Shown: piece after piece, positions 7,999 to 15,161 of the stretch
How positions within the stretch are numbered: position 1 is the first letter of the stretch
Layout: the number at the start of each line of letters is the position of its first letter
Origin: Gallionellaceae bacterium
GTDB lineage: Bacteria > Pseudomonadota > Gammaproteobacteria > Burkholderiales > Gallionellaceae
Direction: 5' to 3'
Assembly (NCBI GenBank): GCA_009773615.1
Contig: WSYA01000022.1
Coordinates: 1 to 33,175 of the forward strand
Length of the DNA: 33,175 bases
Position numbers and translations under genes: made by a program
The notes under the pieces: model-generated
Seen by the model: the letters and a program-made list of their open reading frames with translations, nothing else
Database searches by the model: none
Told to the model about the DNA's origin: nothing

Positions 7999-9119
7999 GG
8001 CATTCCCTTGCTGTCGGTATATCGCCCATAGGTGTAATGCGCGGCACAGGCTCCTTCCGACGACACCATGCACGAGCCGACGGGGTTGTCCGGCGTGCAC
8101 ACTGTGCCGAATATCTTGCAATCCTGCGGGCGTTTTTCACCGCGCAAGATAGCGCCGCATTCGCAGGCTTTGTGGTCCGGTACATTGCGATACACCAGAT
8201 CGGGAAAGCGCAGCTCGGCATCGAATTCGGCAAAAGCAGCGCGTATCTTCAAACCGGAAACGGGCAACGAACCCAGACCGCGCCACTCGAACGAATCGCG
8301 CACTTCAAATATTTCGTCTACCAGCGCCTGCGCTTTGCGGTTGCCTTCTGGAGTGACGGCGCGCGTGAATTCGTTCTCAACTTCGGCACGCCCCTCGTTT
8401 ACTTGGCGCAGCAGCATAAGAATGGCTTGCAGTAAGTCCAGTGGCTCGAAACCGGAGATGACAATAGGCATGCGGAAGCGCGAGGTGATGGACTGATATG
8501 GCTGACTGCCGATCACCGTGGATACATGCGCCGGGCCGACCAGCCCTTGCAGCGGCACACCCCCGGGCTGCGTGAGAATGGCCTCCATCGCGGGCAACGT
8601 CAGCACATGATTGCACAGTACGGAGAAATTTTTCAGCCCTGAAGCTTGTGCCTGCTTGATGACGCTGGCGGTAGGCGGGGTGGTGGTCTCGAAACCGATG
8701 GCGAAGAACACCACTTGCCGCGTCGGATTTTGCGTGGCGATTTTGACCGCATCCAGCGCGGAATACACCATGCGTACATCGGCGCCGCGCGCCTTGGCTT
8801 TAAGCAGCGACATCTGTTCGGACGCGGGTACGCGTAAGCAATCCCCATAACTGCACAGGATCACGTCATGCTCCAACGCCAGACGGATAGCCAGATCGAC
8901 GCGCCCGATAGGCAACACGCATACCGGACAACCGGGGCCGTGGATCATCTGCACATTGGCGGGCAACATGCCGAGCAAACCATAGCGTGACAACGCATGC
9001 GTATGCCCGCCGCAAAATTCCATCAGCCTGTACGTTTTATCGGGCCGAGATTCCTGCGCGATGCTGGCTGCGAGATTTTTGGCAAGAACACCATCGCGAA
9101 ATTCATCCACGTATTTCAT
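7995..9119 (-). CDS. hypD: Hydrogenase maturation protein HypD (Fe-S scaffold)
   Basis: HypD forms the complex with HypC on which the Fe(CN)2CO moiety is assembled. The 374-residue protein contains the CGGHTH motif (C36), GPGCPVC (C64 and C67) and GFETTTPPTA (142-151). A C-terminal cysteine cluster from about residue 320 (CECG, then further Cys including VGSC and GAC) provides the [4Fe-4S] ligands. Length and motifs are those of a complete, functional protein. It overlaps hypC upstream and hypE downstream by four bases each (ATGA type), which implies coupled translation of hypC-hypD-hypE. Confidence 0.97.
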   Translation of the reverse strand: MKYVDEFRDGVLAKNLAASIAQESRPDKTYRLMEFCGGHTHALSRYGLLGMLPANVQMIHGPGCPVCVLPIGRVDLAIRLALEHDVILCSYGDCLRVPASEQMSLLKAKARGADVRMVYSALDAVKIATQNPTRQVVFFAIGFETTTPPTASVIKQAQASGLKNFSVLCNHVLTLPAMEAILTQPGGVPLQGLVGPAHVSTVIGSQPYQSITSRFRMPIVISGFEPLDLLQAILMLLRQVNEGRAEVENEFTRAVTPEGNRKAQALVDEIFEVRDSFEWRGLGSLPVSGLKIRAAFAEFDAELRFPDLVYRNVPDHKACECGAILRGEKRPQDCKIFGTVCTPDNPVGSCMVSSEGACAAHYTYGRYTDSKGMP

Positions 9120-9337
9120 GCTTGTTCACTCAGTTCCGCGAACAAAGCCAAGGTTTGCGCCGCCTCTTCCGGGTCGAGCAATTGCAGGGCATAGCCCACA
9201 TGCACGATGACGTAATCGCCAACCTTCACATCTTCCACTAACGACAACGATATTTCTTTGCGCACACCGTCGAGTTCGATACGCGCCATGTCGTCTGGCA
9301 ACAATTCAACGACGAGAGCGGGAATGGCGAGGCACAT
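9116..9337 (-). CDS. hypC: Hydrogenase maturation chaperone HypC
   Basis: This 73-residue HypC/HupF family protein starts with MCLAIP, where the cysteine after the initiator methionine binds the iron in complex with HypD, and has the conserved HVGYAL segment in its second half. It carries iron ligands from HypD to the large-subunit precursor. Only 12 bases separate it from the stop of the cytosine methyltransferase gene upstream, and its AAGGA ribosome site lies within or next to that stop. The inserted cassette therefore ends right at the hypC translation signal, and hypC transcription must come from the upstream cassette or hyp operon read-through. Confidence 0.96.
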   Translation of the reverse strand: MCLAIPALVVELLPDDMARIELDGVRKEISLSLVEDVKVGDYVIVHVGYALQLLDPEEAAQTLALFAELSEQA

Positions 9338-9349
9338 AGGTATCCTTTA

Positions 9350-10612
9350 TTAAGGATTTTTTCGGCGAACTGGCTTTGGCGATGCCTGTATTTTCTCGTA
9401 ATGCTCATTCAATGTTTTAACTAGCGCCTTCCCTATTTCTTCCGCGAAGTTGACGGGAACCGCATTACCAATTTGCTTGTATTGCGAGGTCATCGAACCT
9501 TGAAATACCCAATCATCTGGAAAAGTTTGAATACGAGCGTACTCACGCACAGTGAAAGGCCGTGTTTCTTCGGGATGGCAACGCTCAGTTTGTTTTTGCG
9601 CTGGCGCACATGTGAGTGTAAGACATGGCTCATCCCAAGAAATACGCCTCGCTATGCCCGTCTTCCCACCAGAAAGATGAAAGCTCCCTTTCATGTATTC
9701 TTTCTGTATTTCCAATGGCAGTTCACGCCAGTACCCACCGGGCGGAACCATCGTCATGATTTCTCGTTTCCGCCTTGGATATGCCTGACCAGGAGATACA
9801 GGTACATCCACGCTAAACAATTTTCCCTTCTTCAACGCATCTCGCAACGTGTAGAATTCTTTGTGCGGTTTAGGCCATTCGAACTGCAAGGCTGCGTCTT
9901 TGCGTAAACCGACCACCAGCAAACGTTCTCGTTTTTGAGGTACACGGTGAAAAATCACTTTGTGCAATCGCGGGGGCAATACGTCATAACCAAGCTCATC
10001 TAGAATAGAAACCATGCCTTGTATGGTACGTCCGCCATCATGAGATAAAAGACCCCGCACATTCTCACCAACACAAATGAGAGGCTGGATTTCTTTCACT
10101 GCACGAGCGAACTCGTAGAACATCGTGCCGCGTGCATCCTCGAATCCAAGTTTTTTTCCTGCGTAGCTAAATGCTTGGCATGGGAATCCTCCCGTCAGCA
10201 CATCGACTTTTCCACGCAATTCTCGAAAGTCCATTGTTGCCACATCGCCTTCAACCACATTCCAATTGGGACGATTTTTGCGCAAGGTAGCACATGCATC
10301 GCGGTTTAATTCGTTCAGCAAAACGCAACGCAATCCTGATCTTTCCATGCCCAATGCCAATCCACCAGCGCCAGCAAACAACTCCACAACGGTGTACGCA
10401 CCCGTTGGCACAGAAGCCGCCTCAGGTTTTTCGTCTTCAAACATGAATCCTATTTGCCCGAACTGCTTTAAATCAGAGGAGCGATATACTCGATAGTTAT
10501 TGATGGGATGGCGCACCGATTCCAGCTTGCCCGACTTATCCCAGCGGCGGAGCGTTTCTTTTGAAATGGACAGCATGTCAGCGACTTCAGACAGTGCAAA
10601 AAAATCTTTCAT
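9350..10612 (-). CDS. DNA (cytosine-5-)-methyltransferase with N-terminal MerR-like helix-turn-helix
   Basis: The 420-residue protein has two parts. Residues about 5-50 form a MerR-type DNA-binding helix-turn-helix (ALSEVADMLSIS, TLRRWDKSGKL, then NNYRVYRSSDL). From about 73 onward there is a complete C5-methyltransferase: motif I FAGAGG (79-84), motif IV PCQ with nucleophile C145, motif VI ENV (183-185), motif VIII QKRER (226-230) and motif X GNAVPV (about 382-387). It protects DNA against the divergently encoded endonuclease. The fused HTH suggests that it also represses its own gene or controls the endonuclease, as several R-M methyltransferases do; an inverted repeat lies directly at its start. 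Codons are A+T-richer than the hyp genes (one 60-base sample at 9661 is 40% G+C versus 72% at 7261 in hypE). Recognition sequence unknown. Confidence 0.95.
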   Translation of the reverse strand: MKDFFALSEVADMLSISKETLRRWDKSGKLESVRHPINNYRVYRSSDLKQFGQIGFMFEDEKPEAASVPTGAYTVVELFAGAGGLALGMERSGLRCVLLNELNRDACATLRKNRPNWNVVEGDVATMDFRELRGKVDVLTGGFPCQAFSYAGKKLGFEDARGTMFYEFARAVKEIQPLICVGENVRGLLSHDGGRTIQGMVSILDELGYDVLPPRLHKVIFHRVPQKRERLLVVGLRKDAALQFEWPKPHKEFYTLRDALKKGKLFSVDVPVSPGQAYPRRKREIMTMVPPGGYWRELPLEIQKEYMKGSFHLSGGKTGIARRISWDEPCLTLTCAPAQKQTERCHPEETRPFTVREYARIQTFPDDWVFQGSMTSQYKQIGNAVPVNFAEEIGKALVKTLNEHYEKIQASPKPVRRKNP

Positions 10613-10614
10613 TT

Positions 10615-10648
10615 AATAACCATGTGTAATGTTGTGGGCGTGGTTATT
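10615..10648. promoter_or_regulatory. Inverted repeat at the methyltransferase start, candidate autoregulatory operator or hairpin
   Basis: Perfect 8-base arms AATAACCA (10615-10622) and TGGTTATT (10641-10648) are separated by 18 bases. One arm lies two bases from the methyltransferase ATG. The other lies just downstream of a weak TAGAAT (minus strand) that could be a -10 element. It could be an operator for the enzyme's HTH or an RNA hairpin covering the ribosome-binding region. No good Shine-Dalgarno sequence is otherwise visible for this gene. Confidence 0.5.
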
Positions 10649-10715
10649 CTATTTGAATGCACTCCCTTTGTGTCAGCAATTAAAGCTGGGAGAATGAATT
10701 TATTCCCTTACACGA

Positions 10716-11450
10716 ATGACGGCAATGACTAAAACAGAACGTAAGCGCATCTTGGAGCAAGTAAAGGAATGGTTTCGCACGATCATTTTACCGAACCACT
10801 TAAAGAACACGCAAAAGTTGGCGTCATCCTCCAAGCTGGACATCAATCCTTTTCTCGCTCCATATTTAGCCGTCTATCTGACCGGAGAGCTGACACCAGA
10901 ATCATTGGCAAAAGTTTTGATCTATCCGCGAGTGCTTGGCTCTTCTATCACCACCAGTTTTGGCCAGAATATGCAGACGTTTATTAGCGATGTATTGAAA
11001 AATTCTTTCGGCTCAATGGTGACCGGCATCGATATTGAATTCATCGATCAAGTTGACGGCGGAAAGAAATACTGCCAAATAAAGCTTGGCCCAAATACCA
11101 TCAATAAGGACGATGTGGAAACGATACACAATCATTTTAAAAGTGCTCGTAACCTTGGTAAAACAAATAACGTAAAGGTCGCTCACGGGGATTTAGTGGT
11201 AGCGATTCTCTACGGCGAACCGGGGCAAGAAAGCAATCACTACAAACGACTGCGCGATCAGTTTGACTATCCTTTGTACATAGGAAAAAACTTCTGGCAA
11301 CGACTAACCGGCGATGAAAATTTTTATGACGACCTCCGGTTAGCTATCGCTGAAGTTGCGATGGAAGCTGATGGAGCTGAAGCATTAAAAGACACCATTG
11401 AGAAGCTCGCTACTACGAAAAAAGTTAAACAGATCGCTCAATTGAAATAG
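10716..11450 (+). CDS. Type II restriction endonuclease, PmeII/Eco47II-like family
   Basis: The 244-residue protein shows the block order I associate with the PmeII-type restriction endonuclease family. An N-terminal helix ends in NHLKNTQKL, then LDINPFLAPYLA (about 41-52), LIYPRVLGSSI (68-78) and a nuclease core, D111...D114 followed by YCQIK (119-123). The core fits PD-(D/E)xK with glutamine replacing the usual glutamate (Q121-x-K123), a variant known in some restriction enzymes. It is encoded divergently from the cytosine methyltransferase, its presumed partner. Its ATG at 10716 has no clear ribosome site; a second ATG three codons later is possible. The gene is A+T-rich (a 60-base sample at 11101 is 37% G+C). 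Its 3' end overlaps the hypF 3' end tail-to-tail by 26 bases. Confidence 0.82.
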   Translation: MTAMTKTERKRILEQVKEWFRTIILPNHLKNTQKLASSSKLDINPFLAPYLAVYLTGELTPESLAKVLIYPRVLGSSITTSFGQNMQTFISDVLKNSFGSMVTGIDIEFIDQVDGGKKYCQIKLGPNTINKDDVETIHNHFKSARNLGKTNNVKVAHGDLVVAILYGEPGQESNHYKRLRDQFDYPLYIGKNFWQRLTGDENFYDDLRLAIAEVAMEADGAEALKDTIEKLATTKKVKQIAQLK

Positions 11451-12621
11451 TACAAAACCGCTTTCGAACATCGTTCATAGCGATAGTTTTTACCTGTAAA
11501 TGTTGCGCAGCGACCCACGCTTGCCCCAGTGCAATCGCCGTATCACCGGGTTGCACAGTTTGGGCGATGAGCATTGCATGTCCGGCTTTATTTAATTGCT
11601 CGTGCAGTCCTGTCGACAGCAGTTTGTTGAAGAAGCATCCGCCGCCGCAGACGACTATGGTGATGCCGGTTTGCTGCGTGGCTTGCCGTAGCCAGTCTGT
11701 CAGCGCGGCGACCAGTGTGGCGTGAAAGAGTGCTGCGCCAAGTTCGGCATCGCGCTCGTCGGCCAAGTGTGCCAGTGTTGGCAGCAAGTCGAGTTGTCCA
11801 TCTGCGGTGATGTGCCAACCCTGTGCTAACGCTGACGGCCAGCCTTTGGTGTGGATGTGGCGCGTGGCGGCTTGCTCCAAAGCGACAGCGGCTTGCGCGT
11901 CGAATTCCATGATCTGGCACAGACCGAGCAGTCCTGCGGCGGCATCGAACACGCGTCCCATACTGGAAGTGCGCGGGCAGTTGATGTTGCGCTGTAGCAT
12001 GAAAGCCACGGTTGCGGCTGCGGGTTGGCCTGTAAAGCGTTGTGTGATTTCAGCGCCGCGCCCGAGCTCGTGCAACACCGCTGCGGCCATGCGCCACGGT
12101 TCTTGCGCGGCGCGGTCGCCACCGGGCAAGGGCAGGGGGAGCAGGTGTCCGATGCGAATACTTTCCGCACCATGCACGCTAAGCAGTTCACCGCCCCATG
12201 CCGTTCCGTCCGTGCCCAAACCTATGCCATCCAGCGCTAATCCCAGTACAGGTTGGTCAAGATGATGTTCGGCGCACAACGCAGCAATATGCGCATGATG
12301 GTGTTGCACAGCAATAAGCGGTACGTCGAGTTCGGCGGCAAGCTGTGCGGCAAAGCGGCTGGAGTAAAAATCGGGATGCAGGTCGTGCGCGATGGCCTGA
12401 GGGTTTTCGCCTAATGCGGCGAGCAGTTGCCGCGCGATTTTTTCATGCTCGCGGCAAGCTTTGGGGGTATCGAGATGGCCTACTGATTTGCTGATATACG
12501 CTTGATTGTCGACGGTGATGCACAGAGTGTTGTTGAACCATGCGCCCATCGCGAGTATCGGGGGGGTTGATCGCGGCAAGCGAATTACGTGTTCGATGCA
12601 GTCGCTCAATCCAGTGCTCAT
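11425..12621 (-). CDS. hypF: Short HypF: carbamoyltransferase with only the Kae1-like domain
   Basis: HypF makes carbamoyl-AMP and transfers the carbamoyl group to HypE. This 398-residue protein covers only the C-terminal Kae1-like half: [21 protein letters not shown] with the metal-binding histidines, [40 protein letters not shown] and a [11 protein letters not shown] motif near the end. The acylphosphatase domain, the zinc fingers and the YrdC domain of full-length HypF (about 750 residues) are absent, and none is encoded nearby. Ralstonia eutropha has a naturally truncated, functional HypF1 of similar size in the same gene order, so this is probably a genuine short form and not a broken gene. 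The ATG at 12621 overlaps the hypB stop as ATGA; the frame open to 12786 lies inside hypB. The last ~20 residues may be altered by the adjacent R-M insertion. Confidence 0.92.
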   Translation of the reverse strand: MSTGLSDCIEHVIRLPRSTPPILAMGAWFNNTLCITVDNQAYISKSVGHLDTPKACREHEKIARQLLAALGENPQAIAHDLHPDFYSSRFAAQLAAELDVPLIAVQHHHAHIAALCAEHHLDQPVLGLALDGIGLGTDGTAWGGELLSVHGAESIRIGHLLPLPLPGGDRAAQEPWRMAAAVLHELGRGAEITQRFTGQPAAATVAFMLQRNINCPRTSSMGRVFDAAAGLLGLCQIMEFDAQAAVALEQAATRHIHTKGWPSALAQGWHITADGQLDLLPTLAHLADERDAELGAALFHATLVAALTDWLRQATQQTGITIVVCGGGCFFNKLLSTGLHEQLNKAGHAMLIAQTVQPGDTAIALGQAWVAAQHLQVKTIAMNDVRKRFCTISIERSV

Positions 12622-13475
12622 GCAGTGGCGATGGACTGCTCCGCGTTGTCGATCCAATTCAGCCATTCGTCCATGCCAGTTCCGCTGGTCGCCGACAGCT
12701 GAATGATTTCGATATCCGGGTTGACGCGGCGTGCATTGTTGATGGCCTGTTCTACGTCGAAATTCAAATAGGGCAGCAGGTCGCATTTATTCAGCAGCAT
12801 CAAGCGTGCGGCGCGGAACATGTCGGGGTATTTGAGCGGTTTATCTTCGCCTTCGGTCACCGACAGCACTACGACCTTGGCGGCCTCGCCCAGATCAAAC
12901 GCGGCGGGGCATACCAGATTGCCGACGTTCTCTATGAACAACAGCGCGCCTTGCGGCAGTGCAACTTGTTCCAGCGCATGGCCGACCATGCTGGCATCGA
13001 GGTGACAACCTTTACCGGTATTGATCTGAACGGCGGGCACGCCCGTTGCGCGTATGCGCTCGGCATCATTATCCGTCTGCTGGTCGCCCTCGATCACGGC
13101 CATCGTTTGCTTGGCTTTGAGAGCATTCAGGGTGCACACCAACAGTGTGGTTTTGCCCGAGCCGGGACTGGAAACAAGGTTGAGCACGAGTATCTTGCGC
13201 TCGGCGAAGAAGCGGCGATTATCTGTCGCCAGCGCGTCGTTCTTGGAAAGAATATCGCGCTCGATTTTCACCATGCGTGCCTGACTTAGTCCGGGCGCAT
13301 GTGCGCCAGCCGGGCCCGAGCCGAAATCTATTTGAGCATGTACATGGTCGTGCGCATGTTCGCCAGCTTGAGTGTGCGCCCTGTATTGCATGTGTTCGCC
13401 GGATTTGCGCGGCTGTTTATGCGCATGCCCTCCGATTAACGTTTGACCCGATCCGCATCCACACGTTGTACACAT
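12618..13475 (-). CDS. hypB: Hydrogenase nickel incorporation GTPase HypB
   Basis: HypB is a SIMIBI-class GTPase that delivers nickel to the hydrogenase large subunit together with HypA. The 285-residue protein starts with the CTTCGCG high-affinity nickel motif and has a His-rich linker (about residues 15-50, ten histidines) for metal storage. The GTPase core has the P-loop PGSGKTT (104-110), a GKGCHLD metal site (154-160; C157 and H158), ENVGNLVCP (182-190) and NKCD (229-232) for guanine. A GGAG lies 6 bases before the ATG at 13475. It follows hypA by nine bases and overlaps hypF by four. Confidence 0.97.
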   Translation of the reverse strand: MCTTCGCGSGQTLIGGHAHKQPRKSGEHMQYRAHTQAGEHAHDHVHAQIDFGSGPAGAHAPGLSQARMVKIERDILSKNDALATDNRRFFAERKILVLNLVSSPGSGKTTLLVCTLNALKAKQTMAVIEGDQQTDNDAERIRATGVPAVQINTGKGCHLDASMVGHALEQVALPQGALLFIENVGNLVCPAAFDLGEAAKVVVLSVTEGEDKPLKYPDMFRAARLMLLNKCDLLPYLNFDVEQAINNARRVNPDIEIIQLSATSGTGMDEWLNWIDNAEQSIATA

Positions 13476-13484
13476 GTCGTTCTC

Positions 13485-13826
13485 CTATTCGACTTCCAGT
13501 TCTTTGACGCGCATCGCATCGCCGCCCGTCACTTTAACCTGATAGCTACCGCAGACGGGACAGGCTTCGTACAATGCCGCGACTTCCACTTCGGCTTCGC
13601 ATTTCATACACCGGCCTTGCCCGGGAATTTCAATAATCTCTAGGCGTGCATTTTGCGCGATCGTATCGCGCGTAACCGCATCAAAACAAAAGCGCAGCGC
13701 TTCTTTTTCCACTGCGGCCAGCTGGCCGATCTCCAGCCAAACAACTTTGACTTTGCTACAGGTATCGGTGCGCACCGCATCTTCAACCAGTTGCACAATT
13801 CCTTCGGCCAACGACATCTCATGCAT
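13485..13826 (-). CDS. hypA: Hydrogenase nickel incorporation protein HypA
   Basis: The 113-residue HypA begins MHE, the N-terminal nickel site. It has a structural zinc site with two C-x2-C pairs (C73/C76 and C89/C92). It receives or hands on nickel with HypB. It is the first gene of the hyp cluster. A GAGGAG lies about 13 bases before the ATG, a rather long spacing. The roughly 150 bases upstream hold a weak 6-base inverted repeat (TGCGCT at 13947-13952, AGCGCA at 13966-13971) and the fba terminator; I see no convincing sigma-54 or sigma-70 promoter, though the hyp promoter must be here. Confidence 0.96.
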   Translation of the reverse strand: MHEMSLAEGIVQLVEDAVRTDTCSKVKVVWLEIGQLAAVEKEALRFCFDAVTRDTIAQNARLEIIEIPGQGRCMKCEAEVEVAALYEACPVCGSYQVKVTGGDAMRVKELEVE

Positions 13827-13976
13827 GTTTTATTTTGAACTCCTCGCGTTAAGGCTTCAACACTATCCAACAAATCAATCCATCTGGCAATCTATCCTCC
13901 CCCCAATATCAACCAGCTAAAACCAAATGATAGTCTGCTTCTGGTTTGCGCTGCTTATGCTTTGTAGCGCAGAAAT

Positions 13977-14002
13977 AAAAAGCGACCAGAAGGTCGCTTT
14001 TT
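13977..14002. terminator. Strong rho-independent terminator after fba
   Basis: Eleven-base arms AAAAAGCGACC (13977-13987) and GGTCGCTTTTT (13992-14002) flank a four-base loop. A- and T-tracts on both sides make it usable in either direction. It ends the tkt-gap-pgk-pyk-fba transcript on the minus strand and insulates hypA. Confidence 0.9.
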
Positions 14003-14023
14003 ATTTGAGACTTGCCGCCAAAC

Positions 14024-15088
14024 TTACTTAACGATTGCGTTCAACTCACCCTTGATATAACGCATTGCCATCGCATCCAGCGCGATCGGCTTGATCTTGC
14101 CGGCTTGTCCTGCGGAGCCGAAAGCTTCGTAACGCGCTTTGCAGATCGCCTTCATCGCCTTGGTGGTTTCTGCCAAGAACTTGCGCGGATCGAAATCCTT
14201 GGGGTTTTGCGCCAAGTAGCGACGCGTCGCGCCAGTGGATGCCATACGCAGGTCGGTGTCGATGTTCACTTTGCGCACGCCGTGCTTGATGCCTTCAACG
14301 ATTTCTTCAACCGGTACGCCGTAAGTCTGGGGCATTTGGCCGCCAAACTCGTTGATGATCTTCAACCATTCTTGTGGCACGGAGGATGAACCGTGCATCA
14401 CGAGGTGGGTGTTGGGAATACGCGCATGGATTTCTTTGATGCGGCTGATCGCCAAAGTGTCGCCTGTGGGCGGCTTGGTGAATTTATACGCGCCGTGCGA
14501 TGTACCGATAGCGATTGCCAAAGCATCCACTTGAGTCAGTTTGACGAATTCAGCAGCTTCATTCGGATCGGTCAACAGTTGATCGTGGCTCAACACGCCT
14601 TCCGCGCCGTGGCCATCTTCCTTCTCACCGTGGCCGGATTCCAGAGAACCCAGACAGCCCAATTCGCCTTCGACGGAAATGCCGACTGCGTGCGACATCT
14701 CAACTACGCTCTTGGTAACGTTTACATTGTATTCGAATGTAGACGGTGTCTTGCCATCGGTCATCAAAGAGCCGTCCATCATCACACTGGAGAAGCCGGA
14801 TTTGATCGCGTTGATACACACAGCCGGAGATGCACCGTGATCCTGATGCATAACGACTGGAATGTGCGGATACATTTCCACAGCCGCATCGATAAGGTGG
14901 CGCAGGAACGCTTCACCGGCATATTTACGCGCACCGGCGGAACCTTGCATGATCACGGGGCTGTTGGTTTCGTCAGCCGCTTCCATGATCGCTTTAACTT
15001 GCTCCAGATTGTTTACGTTGAATGCAGGTAAGCCGTAGCTGTGCTCTGCTGCATGGTCGAGTAGTTGACGCAATGATACAAGTGCCAT
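14024..15088 (-). CDS. fba: Fructose-bisphosphate aldolase, class II
   Basis: This is a zinc-dependent aldolase that interconverts fructose 1,6-bisphosphate with dihydroxyacetone phosphate and glyceraldehyde 3-phosphate. In the Calvin cycle it also makes sedoheptulose 1,7-bisphosphate. The 354-residue protein carries the class II signatures: FNVNN near residue 24, the zinc-binding HQDHGASP (about 81-88), [27 protein letters not shown], and [10 protein letters not shown] toward the C-terminus. This is the CbbA/FbaA form common in autotrophic betaproteobacteria. The ATG is preceded by GAGGAG. It is the last gene of the operon, 73 bases after pyk. Confidence 0.97.
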   Translation of the reverse strand: MALVSLRQLLDHAAEHSYGLPAFNVNNLEQVKAIMEAADETNSPVIMQGSAGARKYAGEAFLRHLIDAAVEMYPHIPVVMHQDHGASPAVCINAIKSGFSSVMMDGSLMTDGKTPSTFEYNVNVTKSVVEMSHAVGISVEGELGCLGSLESGHGEKEDGHGAEGVLSHDQLLTDPNEAAEFVKLTQVDALAIAIGTSHGAYKFTKPPTGDTLAISRIKEIHARIPNTHLVMHGSSSVPQEWLKIINEFGGQMPQTYGVPVEEIVEGIKHGVRKVNIDTDLRMASTGATRRYLAQNPKDFDPRKFLAETTKAMKAICKARYEAFGSAGQAGKIKPIALDAMAMRYIKGELNAIVK

Positions 15089-15161
15089 TTTTTTCTCCTC
15101 ACTGATTAATCAAAAATTATCATTAAATCTTTGCGCTCTATGCTGCCTGCGCGCGAAACAA

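Larger units (their letters stand above)
9350..11450. other. Type II restriction-modification cassette inserted in the hyp operon
   Basis: The methyltransferase (minus) and endonuclease (plus) form a divergent two-gene unit with its own roughly 100-base control region. It sits exactly between hypF and hypC, which are normally adjacent in hypABFCDE clusters. Its base composition is lower in G+C than both flanks. No transposase, integrase or clear terminal repeats were seen, so the transfer mechanism is unknown. Confidence 0.75.

Noticed and set aside
7999..8121. A longer N-terminus for HypE.
   Set aside because: It lies in another frame of the hypD 3' end; HypE homologues begin near the ATG at 7998.
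9338..11470. Terminal inverted repeats, target duplications or a transposase around the R-M cassette.
   Set aside because: None was visible by eye at either junction.
12622..12786. An upstream extension of hypF that might supply part of its N-terminal domains.
   Set aside because: The extension is out-of-frame read-through inside hypB, has no acylphosphatase, zinc-finger or YrdC motif, and the ATGA overlap defines the start.
13827..13976. A sigma-54 (-24/-12) promoter for the hyp operon.
   Set aside because: No stretch with correctly spaced GG and GC elements was found; only a weak 6-base inverted repeat is present.
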